Shown here one piece after another: positions 44,299-52,779 of a DNA stretch of 64,000 nucleotides. A model generated the notes under the pieces. It was not told the origin of the DNA. It did no database searches and saw nothing but the letters and a program-made list of their open reading frames with translations. Made by a program: the position numbers and the translations under genes. The stretch lies in NCBI RefSeq assembly GCF_004348685.1, contig NZ_SMKO01000006.1:1-64000 (forward strand). Reading direction: 5' to 3'. Each line of letters opens with the position of its first letter. Position 1 is the first letter of the stretch. The stretch comes from Nonomuraea deserti. Its GTDB lineage: Bacteria > Actinomycetota > Actinomycetes > Streptosporangiales > Streptosporangiaceae.

Positions 44299-46370
44299 GG
44301 CAGCTCCCCGTCGTGGAAGACCACGATCGCGTAGACGCCCAGCGAGCCGAGGCGTACGACGTGCGCACCGTCCTCGCGGGCCACCTCCAGCGGTGTTCGT
44401 GTCCCGTCGCACGTCACCGCGGTCGCGTGCTTCCTGACTTCGGGCAGCCGCACGCGGAGCGGGACATCGGTGAGCTCGCGCACCGCGTCGGCATCGCGGT
44501 CGTAGTCGTAGTTGACCAGGTGCAGCGCGTAGGAGCCGTCGGCCAGGTGCTGGACGTTCGCGGCGGCCGACACCGCGGTCTCGACCTGCCGCCCGTGCGG
44601 GAGCAGTTCGTCGAGCACGCCACGGCGCGCGGTGCGGACGTTGGCGTGCCGCGGGAGGGAGCGCGCCACCCGGTCGGTGACGACGACCGTCCCGCCGGCC
44701 GCGAGGTACCCCTCGACGGCGGCCACCTGGCCCTCGGTCAGGGCGAAGACGTCCGGCAGGATCACGGTCGAGTACCGCAGCAACGCCTCCGCGCTCGAGC
44801 GGTCCGGTGCGGTGACGCCGTCCGGCCAGATCACCACGTCGTACGGCACCGCCGCGTCCGACAGCGTCTTCGTCACGACGCGGTACGGCACCACCACCGA
44901 CTCGTCGCGCGCGTTGGTGGTGTTGTCGCTGACGTCCGCCTTGCCGATCAGCTCGCGCGTGCTCTCGACGCCGAAGACGACCGCGACCTCGTTGACGGTC
45001 CGGCGCGCGAACAGCCGCTCATGGTCGGCCAGGAACGCCTGGACCCCGCTCGCCAGCTCGTGGGGCGCGTAGAAGGAGTCCTCGATGACGCTGCCCATCC
45101 ACGAGCCGTAGGGCACCGACATGTTCGAGCCCATCGCCGCCGCCTCGAACAACGAGAGCCGGAACAGGTCGTACCCCCTGCCCTTCCCGAGCAGGTCGAT
45201 CAGCTCAGGGACGACGCCGCCGTACGGGTTCTCGACCACCACCACGTCCTTGTCACCGGCGAACGCCGCGACGTACCGGTACCACTCCGGCTGGCGGTAC
45301 GTCGTGTTCCGCATCTCCGTGATGACCAGGTCGACGTCGTCGGCGAGGGCGAGGTACATCGGCTCGACGTTGAAGAAGTTGCCGGAGACGATGATCTCGC
45401 GGCCGCGCGACCGGGCGTACGCGCGGGCGTAGCCGGCGAGCTCGGCGAAGTACTTCTTGATCGACAGGCACTGGAAGGCGTAGTAGTCGCCGAACAGCGG
45501 CGTCGACTCGCGGTTCGACCGGAAGTCGTAGCCCTGCGCGAGCAACCACTCGCCGTAGTGGAAGGTCTCCAGGTCGACCCCGTCGAGCACGCTGTCCGCC
45601 TTCGCGGGCTCCAGCCCTCGGAGGTAGGCGCGGAAACCCTTCACGCAGTCCTTGCAGAAGCAGGCGCCGTACTGGAACGCGCCCATCGGCAGCTCGGCCT
45701 CGTCCAGCTGGATCCCGTCGACACCGGCATCGATCTGGATCCTGATCACCGCCTTGAGGTACTCGCGCCAGACCGGGTTGTTGCGGTCCATGTAGAAGCA
45801 CTGGTGCTCGCGATCCGGGCACTCCACCCAGTGGGCGTGGCAGGGCCGGCCGTGGATGTCGCGGGCCACGCACTCCTCGATCAGGTCGGTGACCGGCTCG
45901 CCCTCGGAGTTCACCAGCCCGCCGGGGAAGTAGTGTTCGACCGGTTTCCACAACTTCGGGTAGCGGTTGGAGGAGAACTCGCGCAGCCCCATCCAGTCGC
46001 GCTTGCCCACGCCGCGCAGCTCGTTGAGGGCGAGGACGGCGTCCTCCTCGTCGGTCAGCTCGACCGGGAACTCCCAGCCCTGGGCCTCGAAGACGATGCC
46101 CAGCACCTTGATGCCCCTCTCGTGGCAGGCGGCGATGAACTCGCTGTCGTTGACGAAGCCGTAGAAGCGCGAGCGGGCGTCGACCGGGCCGAACGCCTCC
46201 TGCTCGAGGTACGGCAGGGCCAGCGAGCCACCGCCCATGGACGCCCACACCAGCACGGTGGCGCGGTAGTCGACGAGGTCGTCGACCATGCGCAGCCGGC
46301 GTGGCGGGAGGCTCGGGTGGTAGCAGTGCTGGCGGGGAAACCAGGCATCGAAGTAGACGCCGCGGTGCAT
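44295..46370 (-). CDS. glycosidase-like TIM-barrel protein with GATase/trimerisation-like domain
   Basis: 691 residues. The first 430 resemble a glycoside-hydrolase barrel: GVYFDAWFPRQHCYHP, ACHERGIKVLGIVFE, YMDRNNPVWREYLKAVIRIQ, and DGIQLDEAELPMG and DLVITEMRN as possible catalytic carboxylate sites. A Cys cluster (ACFCKDCVKGFRAYL) may bind metal. Residues about 470-600 look like the glutamine-amidotransferase-like domain that follows beta-galactosidase barrels (VIWPDGVTAPDRSSAEALLR, LAAGGTVVVTDRVARSL). I recall similar proteins only as uncharacterised (GHL6-like). No signal peptide. AGGAGGA precedes the ATG. Confidence 0.7.
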   Translation of the reverse strand: MHRGVYFDAWFPRQHCYHPSLPPRRLRMVDDLVDYRATVLVWASMGGGSLALPYLEQEAFGPVDARSRFYGFVNDSEFIAACHERGIKVLGIVFEAQGWEFPVELTDEEDAVLALNELRGVGKRDWMGLREFSSNRYPKLWKPVEHYFPGGLVNSEGEPVTDLIEECVARDIHGRPCHAHWVECPDREHQCFYMDRNNPVWREYLKAVIRIQIDAGVDGIQLDEAELPMGAFQYGACFCKDCVKGFRAYLRGLEPAKADSVLDGVDLETFHYGEWLLAQGYDFRSNRESTPLFGDYYAFQCLSIKKYFAELAGYARAYARSRGREIIVSGNFFNVEPMYLALADDVDLVITEMRNTTYRQPEWYRYVAAFAGDKDVVVVENPYGGVVPELIDLLGKGRGYDLFRLSLFEAAAMGSNMSVPYGSWMGSVIEDSFYAPHELASGVQAFLADHERLFARRTVNEVAVVFGVESTRELIGKADVSDNTTNARDESVVVPYRVVTKTLSDAAVPYDVVIWPDGVTAPDRSSAEALLRYSTVILPDVFALTEGQVAAVEGYLAAGGTVVVTDRVARSLPRHANVRTARRGVLDELLPHGRQVETAVSAAANVQHLADGSYALHLVNYDYDRDADAVRELTDVPLRVRLPEVRKHATAVTCDGTRTPLEVAREDGAHVVRLGSLGVYAIVVFHDGELP

Positions 46371-46393
46371 GGACGGGTCCTCCTGGCGGTCGA

Positions 46394-47311
46394 TCAGATG
46401 TGGACGTGCGGGGCGAGGGTGCGGTGTGCGATGGTCAAGCCCTGGCGGACGCGACCGGGGTCACCGCTCCAGACCGGGTCCTCGTGCTCGACGGAGACGG
46501 CGCCTTCGTACCCGTGCCGGTGGAGCGCGTCGATCAGGCGCCGCCAGTCGACCTCGCCGAGGCCGGGGATGCGGTAGCGCCACCACCCGCTCACCCAGGG
46601 CTGCCTGCCGAGCACCTGCCCGAACACCCCGTACCGGTCGCGGGCGGCGGCGTGCACCTCGACGTCCTTGGCCTGCACGTGCAGGATCCGGCCGGCGTGC
46701 GCCTCGAGCGCCGCCAAGGGGTCGATGCCGAGCCAGACCAGGTGCGAGGGGTCGTAGTTGAGCCACAGTCCGAGGTCGGCCATCCAGCCCCAGAGCTCGG
46801 GCGAGTACGCGAGGTTGGCCGGGTAGCCGTCGGGATGCCAGCCCTCCATCGGGCAGTTCTCGATCACGAGGCGAACGTCGCGGGCCGCGGCGTACTCGAC
46901 CAGCGGCGGCAGCACCCGCTCGGCCAGCCGGAGGTTCTCGGCCATCGTCAGCGTCACGTCGCGGCCGACGAAGGTGCCGACCAGGCGCACGCCGAGCAGC
47001 TGGGCGGCGTCGACGCACCGGCGCAGGTGCGCGTGCGTCGCCTCACGGACCTGCCGGTCCTGGTGCAGGTTGTTCTCGTAGTACGCGACCGCCGACAGGG
47101 TCAGGCCGTGCCGGTCGAGGATCGCCTTGACCCTGTCGGCGTCGGCCTGCCCGAATGCCTCGACGTTCAGGTGGCTGGCCTCCCAGTCGCGGCCGGGCCG
47201 GTCGGGCCAGGCCGCGACCTCGAGGGTGGCGTATCCGTGGTTGCCGGCCCACCGGGCGATGTCCTCGAGCGGCTCGCCGGGCAGGCAGGCGGTCAGAAGG
47301 CCCAGTCTCAT
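46394..47311 (-). CDS. sugar phosphate isomerase/epimerase-like TIM-barrel protein
   Basis: 305 residues of the xylose-isomerase-like AP-endonuclease-2 fold. Metal-ligand positions appear in LVIENCPMEGWH, NYDPSHLVWLGIDP, HVQAKDVEVH and VSVEHEDPVW. It starts by ATGA overlap with the PhyH stop. Relatives include 3-keto-sugar epimerases and lyases that work with Gfo/Idh enzymes, which are plentiful here. Confidence 0.87.
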   Translation of the reverse strand: MRLGLLTACLPGEPLEDIARWAGNHGYATLEVAAWPDRPGRDWEASHLNVEAFGQADADRVKAILDRHGLTLSAVAYYENNLHQDRQVREATHAHLRRCVDAAQLLGVRLVGTFVGRDVTLTMAENLRLAERVLPPLVEYAAARDVRLVIENCPMEGWHPDGYPANLAYSPELWGWMADLGLWLNYDPSHLVWLGIDPLAALEAHAGRILHVQAKDVEVHAAARDRYGVFGQVLGRQPWVSGWWRYRIPGLGEVDWRRLIDALHRHGYEGAVSVEHEDPVWSGDPGRVRQGLTIAHRTLAPHVHI

Positions 47312-48066
47312 GAGCCGGCGGGTGCGTTGGCGTAGTCGTTGCCGGCGAGGTCGACCCCTCGGGCCAGCCAGATCTTCCAGCCCTCGTTCTGTGGGACGTC
47401 CCGCATCTTCACCGAGCTCGGGAAGTACCGCATGGTGTAGCCGGTGCGACGTCTGGCGCTGGTGTTGGCTCGGGCGCCGTGGACGATCCGGCCGTCATGC
47501 ATCGAGAACTCGCCGCGCTCCAGCTCGAAGTAGACGGCCTTCGTCTCGTCCACACCGGCGAGCTCGGCGTGGAACGTCTGCCGGGTCATGTCGGTCGGCT
47601 GGTAGTCGTCCGAGAAGCCGCCGTTCAGGTGGGAGCCGGGAATGACCCTCATGCAGCCGTTCTCCTTGAACGAGCCGTCCTCGAGAGCGAGCCAGATCGT
47701 GACGATGTTGTCGTAGTTGTCGAAGCGCCCCTCCCAGAACGCGCTGTCCTCGTGCCACGGGGTGGCCCGGCCGGTGAAGGGGTCCTTCGAGATGAAGTGG
47801 CTCGACCAGAGGGCGATGTCGGGGCCGACCAGCGGCTCGATCCAGTCGAGAACCTCGTCGGAGAGCAGGTGCTCCAGCAGCCGCTCGTCGCGGTAGTGCG
47901 GCGTGTCGAGCTCGTCGGAGAGCTTGTCGCCCTTGTCTCTGAGGTGCTCGTTGAAGATCAGTTCGAGCCGCGAGAGGCGATCCTCCGGGAGCAGCTGGCG
48001 GCCGGGCAGCAGGTAGCCGTTCTCGCGGAAGAACGCCACATCGGCGTCGGTCAGGGTCTCGGTCAT
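47308..48066 (-). CDS. phytanoyl-CoA dioxygenase (PhyH) family Fe/2-oxoglutarate oxygenase
   Basis: 252 residues. The iron site is His and Asp in PWHEDSAFW with a distal His in HDGRIVHGA. Arg in NTSARRRTGYTMRYF would bind 2-oxoglutarate. Such enzymes hydroxylate varied small molecules. It leads an operon with the isomerase, the 691-residue glycosidase-like protein and the dehydrogenase. A hairpin separates it from the gene before; no copy of the shared operator is visible in the 120 bases upstream. Confidence 0.88.
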   Translation of the reverse strand: MTETLTDADVAFFRENGYLLPGRQLLPEDRLSRLELIFNEHLRDKGDKLSDELDTPHYRDERLLEHLLSDEVLDWIEPLVGPDIALWSSHFISKDPFTGRATPWHEDSAFWEGRFDNYDNIVTIWLALEDGSFKENGCMRVIPGSHLNGGFSDDYQPTDMTRQTFHAELAGVDETKAVYFELERGEFSMHDGRIVHGARANTSARRRTGYTMRYFPSSVKMRDVPQNEGWKIWLARGVDLAGNDYANAPAGS

Positions 48067-48185
48067 CGCGGTGGCACCTTTCCACAGGTACGAGTGATCC
48101 GGGGAGGGGCGAGGACGACGCTACGGCGCCGCGAGCGGGGTCACGACGCCTATCTTCGGCTGGGCTCGACTTATCTTCCGGAGCC

Positions 48186-48210
48186 GCGCCGCGCGACGTC
48201 GTCGCGGCGC
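48186..48210 (-). terminator. hairpin terminator after the Gfo/Idh gene
   Basis: GCGCCGCG pairs with CGCGGCGC across a 9-base loop, beginning three bases after the stop codon of the Gfo/Idh gene at 48213. It may isolate that gene from the PhyH operon. Confidence 0.6.
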
Positions 48211-48212
48211 GA

Positions 48213-49286
48213 TCAGCCCTTGTCCAGGGCTCGGATGATGTCGACGAAGAGCTCCATGTCATGCAGGTAGTCCTCGGGCGTCGTTTTGGGCGTGGCGCCC
48301 GTGGTGACCGCCTCGTGGAAGTGCTCGAGCTCGTAGGTGTAGGGGTCCTTGAGGTGCGGTCGCCGCACGGAACGCTCGTAGGAGTCGCCGTCGGTCAGCT
48401 CCAGGTGCAGCGTCGTCGGGAAGTGCCGGACGTAAGGCGTGTCGTACTGAACCTTCATCGTGCCGCTCGCGCCGTACACCTCGATGTAGGTGTCGTAACG
48501 CAGCTGATCGTCCACCCCCGTCTCGTAGGTGACGACGAAGTCGCCGTAGTCGAGGAGGGCGACGACGTAGCCGCCGCTGCGCCACATCTTCGCCGCCGAT
48601 ACCTCCTTCGGGCGGCCGAGCAGCTCCCGCATGGCGGACAGGTCGTGGCTGCCGAGACCGCAGAGCAACCCATAGGTCCACTCCAGTTCCTGGGGAACGT
48701 CGCCCAGCGCCTCCTTCACCAGCGCCGACCGGCGCGCCCACTTCTCGTCGATCGCCTTCTGGGGGACGTCGTCAGGCCGGTCGACGTACGACGTCTGGTC
48801 GACGATCAGCCGGTTCTCGCCGATCACGTCGTGGACGCGCGCGTAGCGGATCGGGCCGAGCTGGGGCAACCTCTCGACCGCCTCGGTGAACGCCGGTGCG
48901 AAACGCCGCATGTAGGCGACCATCACCGTCTTGCCCGACCGGTCGCGCGCCCCGATGATCTCCTGTGCCTCGCGGGGGCTGAGGCACATCGGCTTCTCGA
49001 CGAGCACGTCGAGACCCGCGTCGAGCGCCGCGACCGTACAGTCCGCGTGGTATTCGTCGCTGTTGAGCACGACCACACAGTCCAGGCCGCCGGCGGCGAG
49101 CATCTCGCGGAAGTCGGAGTAGCGGTGCTGGACCCGGTAGCGATCGCCCAGGCGGTTCAGCAGGCCCGGCGAGATGTCGCAGATCGCCGCGAGCTCGTAG
49201 CGGTCGGGCAACGACCCGATGATGGGCAGGTGGATGACCTGGGCTACCTCGCCCAGTCCGATGACGCCGACGCGCAGCTTGCTCAA
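48213..49286 (-). CDS. Gfo/Idh/MocA oxidoreductase with TTG start
   Basis: 357 residues. Rossmann motif VGVIGLGEVAQVIH; catalytic Lys in LVEKPMCLS; C-terminal domain contains GLGSHDLSAMREL. TTG is favoured because AAAGG lies seven bases upstream and Rossmann homology begins four residues later. An in-frame ATG at 49325 would add Pro-rich residues with no ribosome site. Preceded by operator 5. Third member of its family in the regulon. Confidence 0.87.
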   Translation of the reverse strand: MSKLRVGVIGLGEVAQVIHLPIIGSLPDRYELAAICDISPGLLNRLGDRYRVQHRYSDFREMLAAGGLDCVVVLNSDEYHADCTVAALDAGLDVLVEKPMCLSPREAQEIIGARDRSGKTVMVAYMRRFAPAFTEAVERLPQLGPIRYARVHDVIGENRLIVDQTSYVDRPDDVPQKAIDEKWARRSALVKEALGDVPQELEWTYGLLCGLGSHDLSAMRELLGRPKEVSAAKMWRSGGYVVALLDYGDFVVTYETGVDDQLRYDTYIEVYGASGTMKVQYDTPYVRHFPTTLHLELTDGDSYERSVRRPHLKDPYTYELEHFHEAVTTGATPKTTPEDYLHDMELFVDIIRALDKG

Positions 49287-49361
49287 CTCTGTACCTTTCG
49301 GTGGTGGGTGGGGCGTGCAACTCATCGCCGGACGGATGGGCGGGTCGAAGAACCGGTGCAT

Positions 49362-49375
49362 GCAAATCGGTTTGC
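49362..49375 (-). promoter_or_regulatory. operator 5 of the GCAAATCGATTTGC regulon
   Basis: GCAAATCGGTTTGC, one base from consensus, 75 bases before the TTG start of the Gfo/Idh gene. Confidence 0.8.
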
Positions 49376-49529
49376 TAGTGCAACGGTAAGGTGCTGCGCA
49401 CCCTCCGGTCAACGCCGGTCAGGCGCGTCGGTGCAGCGGGTCAACGCTCCCGATCCCGTGGCGACGTGCCGGCCCGGCGGACGCGGTCGCGGTCGACCTG
49501 TCCCGCGACCACGACGCCGGCCGGCCGGC

Positions 49530-50432
49530 TCACGGCAGAGCCCTCATCCGCTCGAGGAACAACTCCCTGAAGGCCGGCGCGTCCACCGCTGTCGCGATCC
49601 GGCAGTTGGGCGCGGGCGGGTCCGCCCACATCAGGAGGTCGGCCACCGCGACCCCGCGGGTGACCCGGCCGGCCGTTTCGACGGCGACGTGCGCCTCGGC
49701 CCAGGTCACCAGATCCGGACGGGTGACCACCGCGACGGCGAGTGGGTCGTGCAGCGCGCAGCTGCCCTGCTCGATCGCCTCTCGCGGCTTGACCCGCTCC
49801 TGGAAGTCGATCCAGGCCTCGGTGTGGCGGGCGGCGATCCGGCCGAATTCCCCGCCGGACGCCAGTGCCCGGGCGTCCTCGCGGCTCAGCCGCACCCGGC
49901 GGGTCACGTCGAGCCCGACGAACCTCAGGCGCGCGCCGCTCTCGCAGACCGCCTGGGCCGCTTCCGGGTCGCACCAGAAGTTGTACTCGCCCGGCATCGC
50001 CGCGACGTTCGTCTGCTCGAGAAACACGCCGCCCATGACGACGATCTCGCGGACCGCGCCGGCGACCCCCGGCGCGATCGCGAGCGCGCACGCGACATTG
50101 GTCAGCGGCCCGATCGCGACGACGGTCAACCGCCCCGGCTCGGCCAGCACCCGGCGCGCGATCTCCTCGGCCGCGCCGACATCGACCGGGGCGCCCTGCA
50201 CCACGGGCACGTCACCGCGGTCGAGCACCCCGAGCAGTTCACGAGTCAACCGGGTCGAGCTCACGACGTCGCTGTTGCCGCCGACCGTTGTGACCAGCTC
50301 GACACGGAGGCCGGGGTCGGCCAGAGCCAGCGCGAGCGCGAAGCCGTCGTCGACATCCGACCCCGGTGCCCCCATGGCCAGGTCCGTGTCGAGGATGATC
50401 CGGATCGGCTCCCTGGTCAGCGGCTCGCCCAC
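49530..50432 (-). CDS. nucleoside hydrolase family protein
   Basis: 300 residues. The calcium/ribose-binding Asp cluster is in ILDTDLAMGAPGSDVDDG. Further marks are LTVVAIGPLTNVACAL, EIVVMGGVF and GEYNFWCDPEAAQ. The GTG start overlaps the ThuA gene by 16 bases with GAGG upstream. Classic members cleave N-ribosides. In a glycoside regulon it may act on another furanosyl or pentosyl bond. Confidence 0.87.
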   Translation of the reverse strand: MGEPLTREPIRIILDTDLAMGAPGSDVDDGFALALALADPGLRVELVTTVGGNSDVVSSTRLTRELLGVLDRGDVPVVQGAPVDVGAAEEIARRVLAEPGRLTVVAIGPLTNVACALAIAPGVAGAVREIVVMGGVFLEQTNVAAMPGEYNFWCDPEAAQAVCESGARLRFVGLDVTRRVRLSREDARALASGGEFGRIAARHTEAWIDFQERVKPREAIEQGSCALHDPLAVAVVTRPDLVTWAEAHVAVETAGRVTRGVAVADLLMWADPPAPNCRIATAVDAPAFRELFLERMRALP

Positions 50433-51076
50433 AGCAGACCTCGCTCGGTCAGCGTCCGCACATCGGGGTGGTCGAGGTCCTCCAGCTTGTGGCCGATCGT
50501 CGAGACGAAGACCCTGCCCCTGCCCCACTGGCGGGTCCAGACCGCAGGGCAGGTCAGCTCCTCGCGCCACGGCGTCTCGTCACGCACGCCGAACGTGGTC
50601 GTGGCCAGCACGTCGTTCAGCTCGTCGGTCAGCACCCAGTACTGCTCGGTGTTCAGCTCCCAGCGGTCCAGGCCCTCGACGATCCGATGGCCGCGCCTCT
50701 CCGGCACGACGGCCACCTCGTGCTCGACGAAGCCGCCGGGGTGCGCGGCCCACTGCCCGCCCGTGAGATGGAGATAGTCGGGCGAGCCGCGGAAGGAGTC
50801 GCAGATTCCACCGTGCCAGCCGGCGAGACCGGTGCCCTCGGCGACCGCGGCGGACAGCCCGCGTACCTGCTCATCGGTGGCGAGGCCCTGGGTGTAGCAC
50901 TGCACGACGAGGTCGGTCGCGGCGAGTTTCCCGGCGTCGGCGTACACCTCGGGGCTTTCGTGCACCTCGACGGCGTAGCCGTGCTCCTCGAGGAACGGGA
51001 TGAACCGCTCGGTCGCCTCGACCGGGCTGTGCCCCTCCCAGCCACCCCGGACGATCAGGGCCTTACGGGTGTCCAT
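50417..51076 (-). CDS. ThuA-like domain protein
   Basis: 219 residues with the GATase-like ThuA fold: ALIVRGGWEGHSP, LAGWHGGICDSFRG, FVEHEVAVVPERRGHRI and GRVFVSTIGHKLEDL. AAGGAGG precedes the ATG. ThuA of Sinorhizobium takes part in 3-keto-trehalose use together with the Gfo/Idh enzyme ThuB, so this gene supports a keto-sugar theme. First gene of a two-gene unit with the nucleoside hydrolase. Confidence 0.88.
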   Translation of the reverse strand: MDTRKALIVRGGWEGHSPVEATERFIPFLEEHGYAVEVHESPEVYADAGKLAATDLVVQCYTQGLATDEQVRGLSAAVAEGTGLAGWHGGICDSFRGSPDYLHLTGGQWAAHPGGFVEHEVAVVPERRGHRIVEGLDRWELNTEQYWVLTDELNDVLATTTFGVRDETPWREELTCPAVWTRQWGRGRVFVSTIGHKLEDLDHPDVRTLTERGLLWASR

Positions 51077-51113
51077 GCTCCTCCTTGGTGCGAGGCTCCG
51101 GATCGGAACTCTA

Positions 51114-51127
51114 GCCAATCGATTTGC
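51114..51127 (-). promoter_or_regulatory. operator 6 of the GCAAATCGATTTGC regulon
   Basis: GCCAATCGATTTGC, one base from consensus, 37 bases before the ThuA-like gene. The rightmost copy found. Confidence 0.78.
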
Positions 51128-51421
51128 AAACCGCCAGAACCGCACCTGGCGTTCGACATCCCCTGTCCGGCCCAGGGTGCGACGGAGGCAGCCGGTGGCG
51201 CACGACTACCCGGAGTTCGGCGCCGCCGATCCGGCGGGCGCCCGTCCGGGAGCGTGCCTCAAGCGGGCCGGTGAGCAGCGCCGGGAAGTGGTCGGGGTCG
51301 GCGGCGTGCCCGGCGACGTTGCCGAGGAAGTGCCGGCGCTCGCGCGACCACCGGCCGGCCCGCCCCTGGCGAGCAGGCCGGACTCACCGGCCCGCGGGCT
51401 CCACCTGGGAGCCCCGCCAGG
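51128..51421. other. intergenic stretch between two sugar regulons
   Basis: No ORF with recognisable protein character. Both flanking genes are on the minus strand, so it holds the 3' end of the ADP-ribosylglycohydrolase transcript and sequence upstream of operator 6. Confidence 0.35.
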
Positions 51422-52741
51422 TCATGCGTCGGCGCTCCCGCCGGACTTGAGTGCGCCCGCCAGCCGGGTGGTCCGGGCGGCCAGCTCGGCGATGGTGATG
51501 CGGTCGAAGTCGCGTACGGCGCTCCGGACATGCACGTGCGTGGTCCCGACCAGCTCCGGCGGGACGCCCTCCGGCCCGTGCAGGGCGCCGTGGACGCTGC
51601 CGACCGTCGCGGCGTTGGAGTCGGTGTCACGGCCCCCCGAGATGGTGATGCCGACCGCGTCCATGAAGTGCCCACCCCACAGCAGGCCGATCGAGATGAG
51701 CGCCGCGTTGTTGACCGTGTGCACCCAGGGGTAGTCGCCGAGTGCCTCGTCCACCCAGTCGAGCGCCTCGACCCGCCCGGCACCCCGCTCGTGCAGCGAG
51801 AGCACGTGAGCGAGGGCGGAACGGAGCCTGGACCTGGGCGGCACCACGGACAACGCGTGGCGGAGGGCCTGCTCGACGCTGTCGGCGGCGAGCGCCGCGG
51901 CGACGAGCGCGGCCGCCCACATCTCGCCGTACTTGCCGTTGGCCGTGTGGCTCAGTCGGGCGTCCACGAGGGCCAGGCGAGCCGCGCCCGCGGGATCGCC
52001 TGGCGACACGTAGCCGAAGGCGTCGCCCCGGATGAGCGCCCCGATCCACTCCCGGTACGGGTTGCCGGTGGTCGCGGTGGCGGGCGGGCGCAGACCGCCG
52101 ACCAGGTTGCGGTACGCCGCCCGCTCGGCGGTGTAGGTCTGGGTGAACGGCACCCGGTCCAGCCACGTGGCCGCCACCTGTTCCGTCGTGAAGCCGGCTC
52201 CGTGGGTCTCCAGGACGTGCAGGGCCAGGATCGTCCAGTCGATGTCGTCGTCGCGGGGCACGTCGACGAAGTGACCGGCCGTCGCGACCGGTGCGGACGG
52301 GTGCAGCGCGCCGACTCCTTCGGGCAACGGATCCAGCAGGGGCAGGTAGCCGGTCTGCGGCCACTGCCCCGCGGCGCGGAGGTAGGTCGCGATCTCCACG
52401 CGGGTCAGGCCTTCCACCGGCTTGCCGAGCGTGTTGCCCACCGCGCGGCCCAGCCAGGCGCCTCGGATCCGGTCCGGCAGGAGCCCCCGGTCGGCCTCGA
52501 CCGGCGGGACGGTGGCGGCGTGCTCCAGCAGCACGCGGTCGTCCTCCGGCTCCTCGAAGTCCCAGCCGGGATCCCGCTCCAGCCCTGCCAGTCGCGTGCG
52601 CACCTCGGCCAGCCTGGTGAGGTCGCCCTCGGTCGCCGCTTCACGGGCGGCGGCCAGCAGCCCGCCGACCGGGTAGCCGCTCAGGGCAAGCTGCTCGGCC
52701 TCGTCAGGCACGAGATCGCGCAGGTCAAGTACGTCGTGCAC
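51422..52741 (-). CDS. ADP-ribosylglycohydrolase-fold protein
   Basis: 439 residues. The metal-binding Asp motifs are RDDDIDWTILAL and ISGGRDTDSNAATVGS, and the glycine-rich entry is GAWLGRAVGNTLGKP. About 85 extra residues precede the catalytic domain. It follows the CUT1 permease genes by 38 bases in the same operon. In sugar operons such proteins are thought to hydrolyse an N- or O-glycosidic bond rather than reverse protein ADP-ribosylation; this is inference. Confidence 0.87.
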   Translation of the reverse strand: MHDVLDLRDLVPDEAEQLALSGYPVGGLLAAAREAATEGDLTRLAEVRTRLAGLERDPGWDFEEPEDDRVLLEHAATVPPVEADRGLLPDRIRGAWLGRAVGNTLGKPVEGLTRVEIATYLRAAGQWPQTGYLPLLDPLPEGVGALHPSAPVATAGHFVDVPRDDDIDWTILALHVLETHGAGFTTEQVAATWLDRVPFTQTYTAERAAYRNLVGGLRPPATATTGNPYREWIGALIRGDAFGYVSPGDPAGAARLALVDARLSHTANGKYGEMWAAALVAAALAADSVEQALRHALSVVPPRSRLRSALAHVLSLHERGAGRVEALDWVDEALGDYPWVHTVNNAALISIGLLWGGHFMDAVGITISGGRDTDSNAATVGSVHGALHGPEGVPPELVGTTHVHVRSAVRDFDRITIAELAARTTRLAGALKSGGSADA

Positions 52742-52779
52742 GTTGCGTCCTCGCTCGAAGAATTAGAGGTGGGTTCGGG

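Noticed and set aside
44313-46577. Very long plus-strand open frame (about 750 codons) opposite the 691-residue gene
   Set aside because: Its translation is rich in Arg, Val, His and Asp without any domain, as expected for the antisense of GC-rich coding DNA. The minus-strand gene has clear motifs, a ribosome site and coupled neighbours.
48261-50777. Plus-strand open frame of about 840 codons
   Set aside because: It spans three well-supported minus-strand genes and a regulatory gap, with no recognisable domain.
51128-51421. Open frames in the gap between the two sugar regulons
   Set aside because: They overlap one another on both strands, contain no motif and have no ribosome site.
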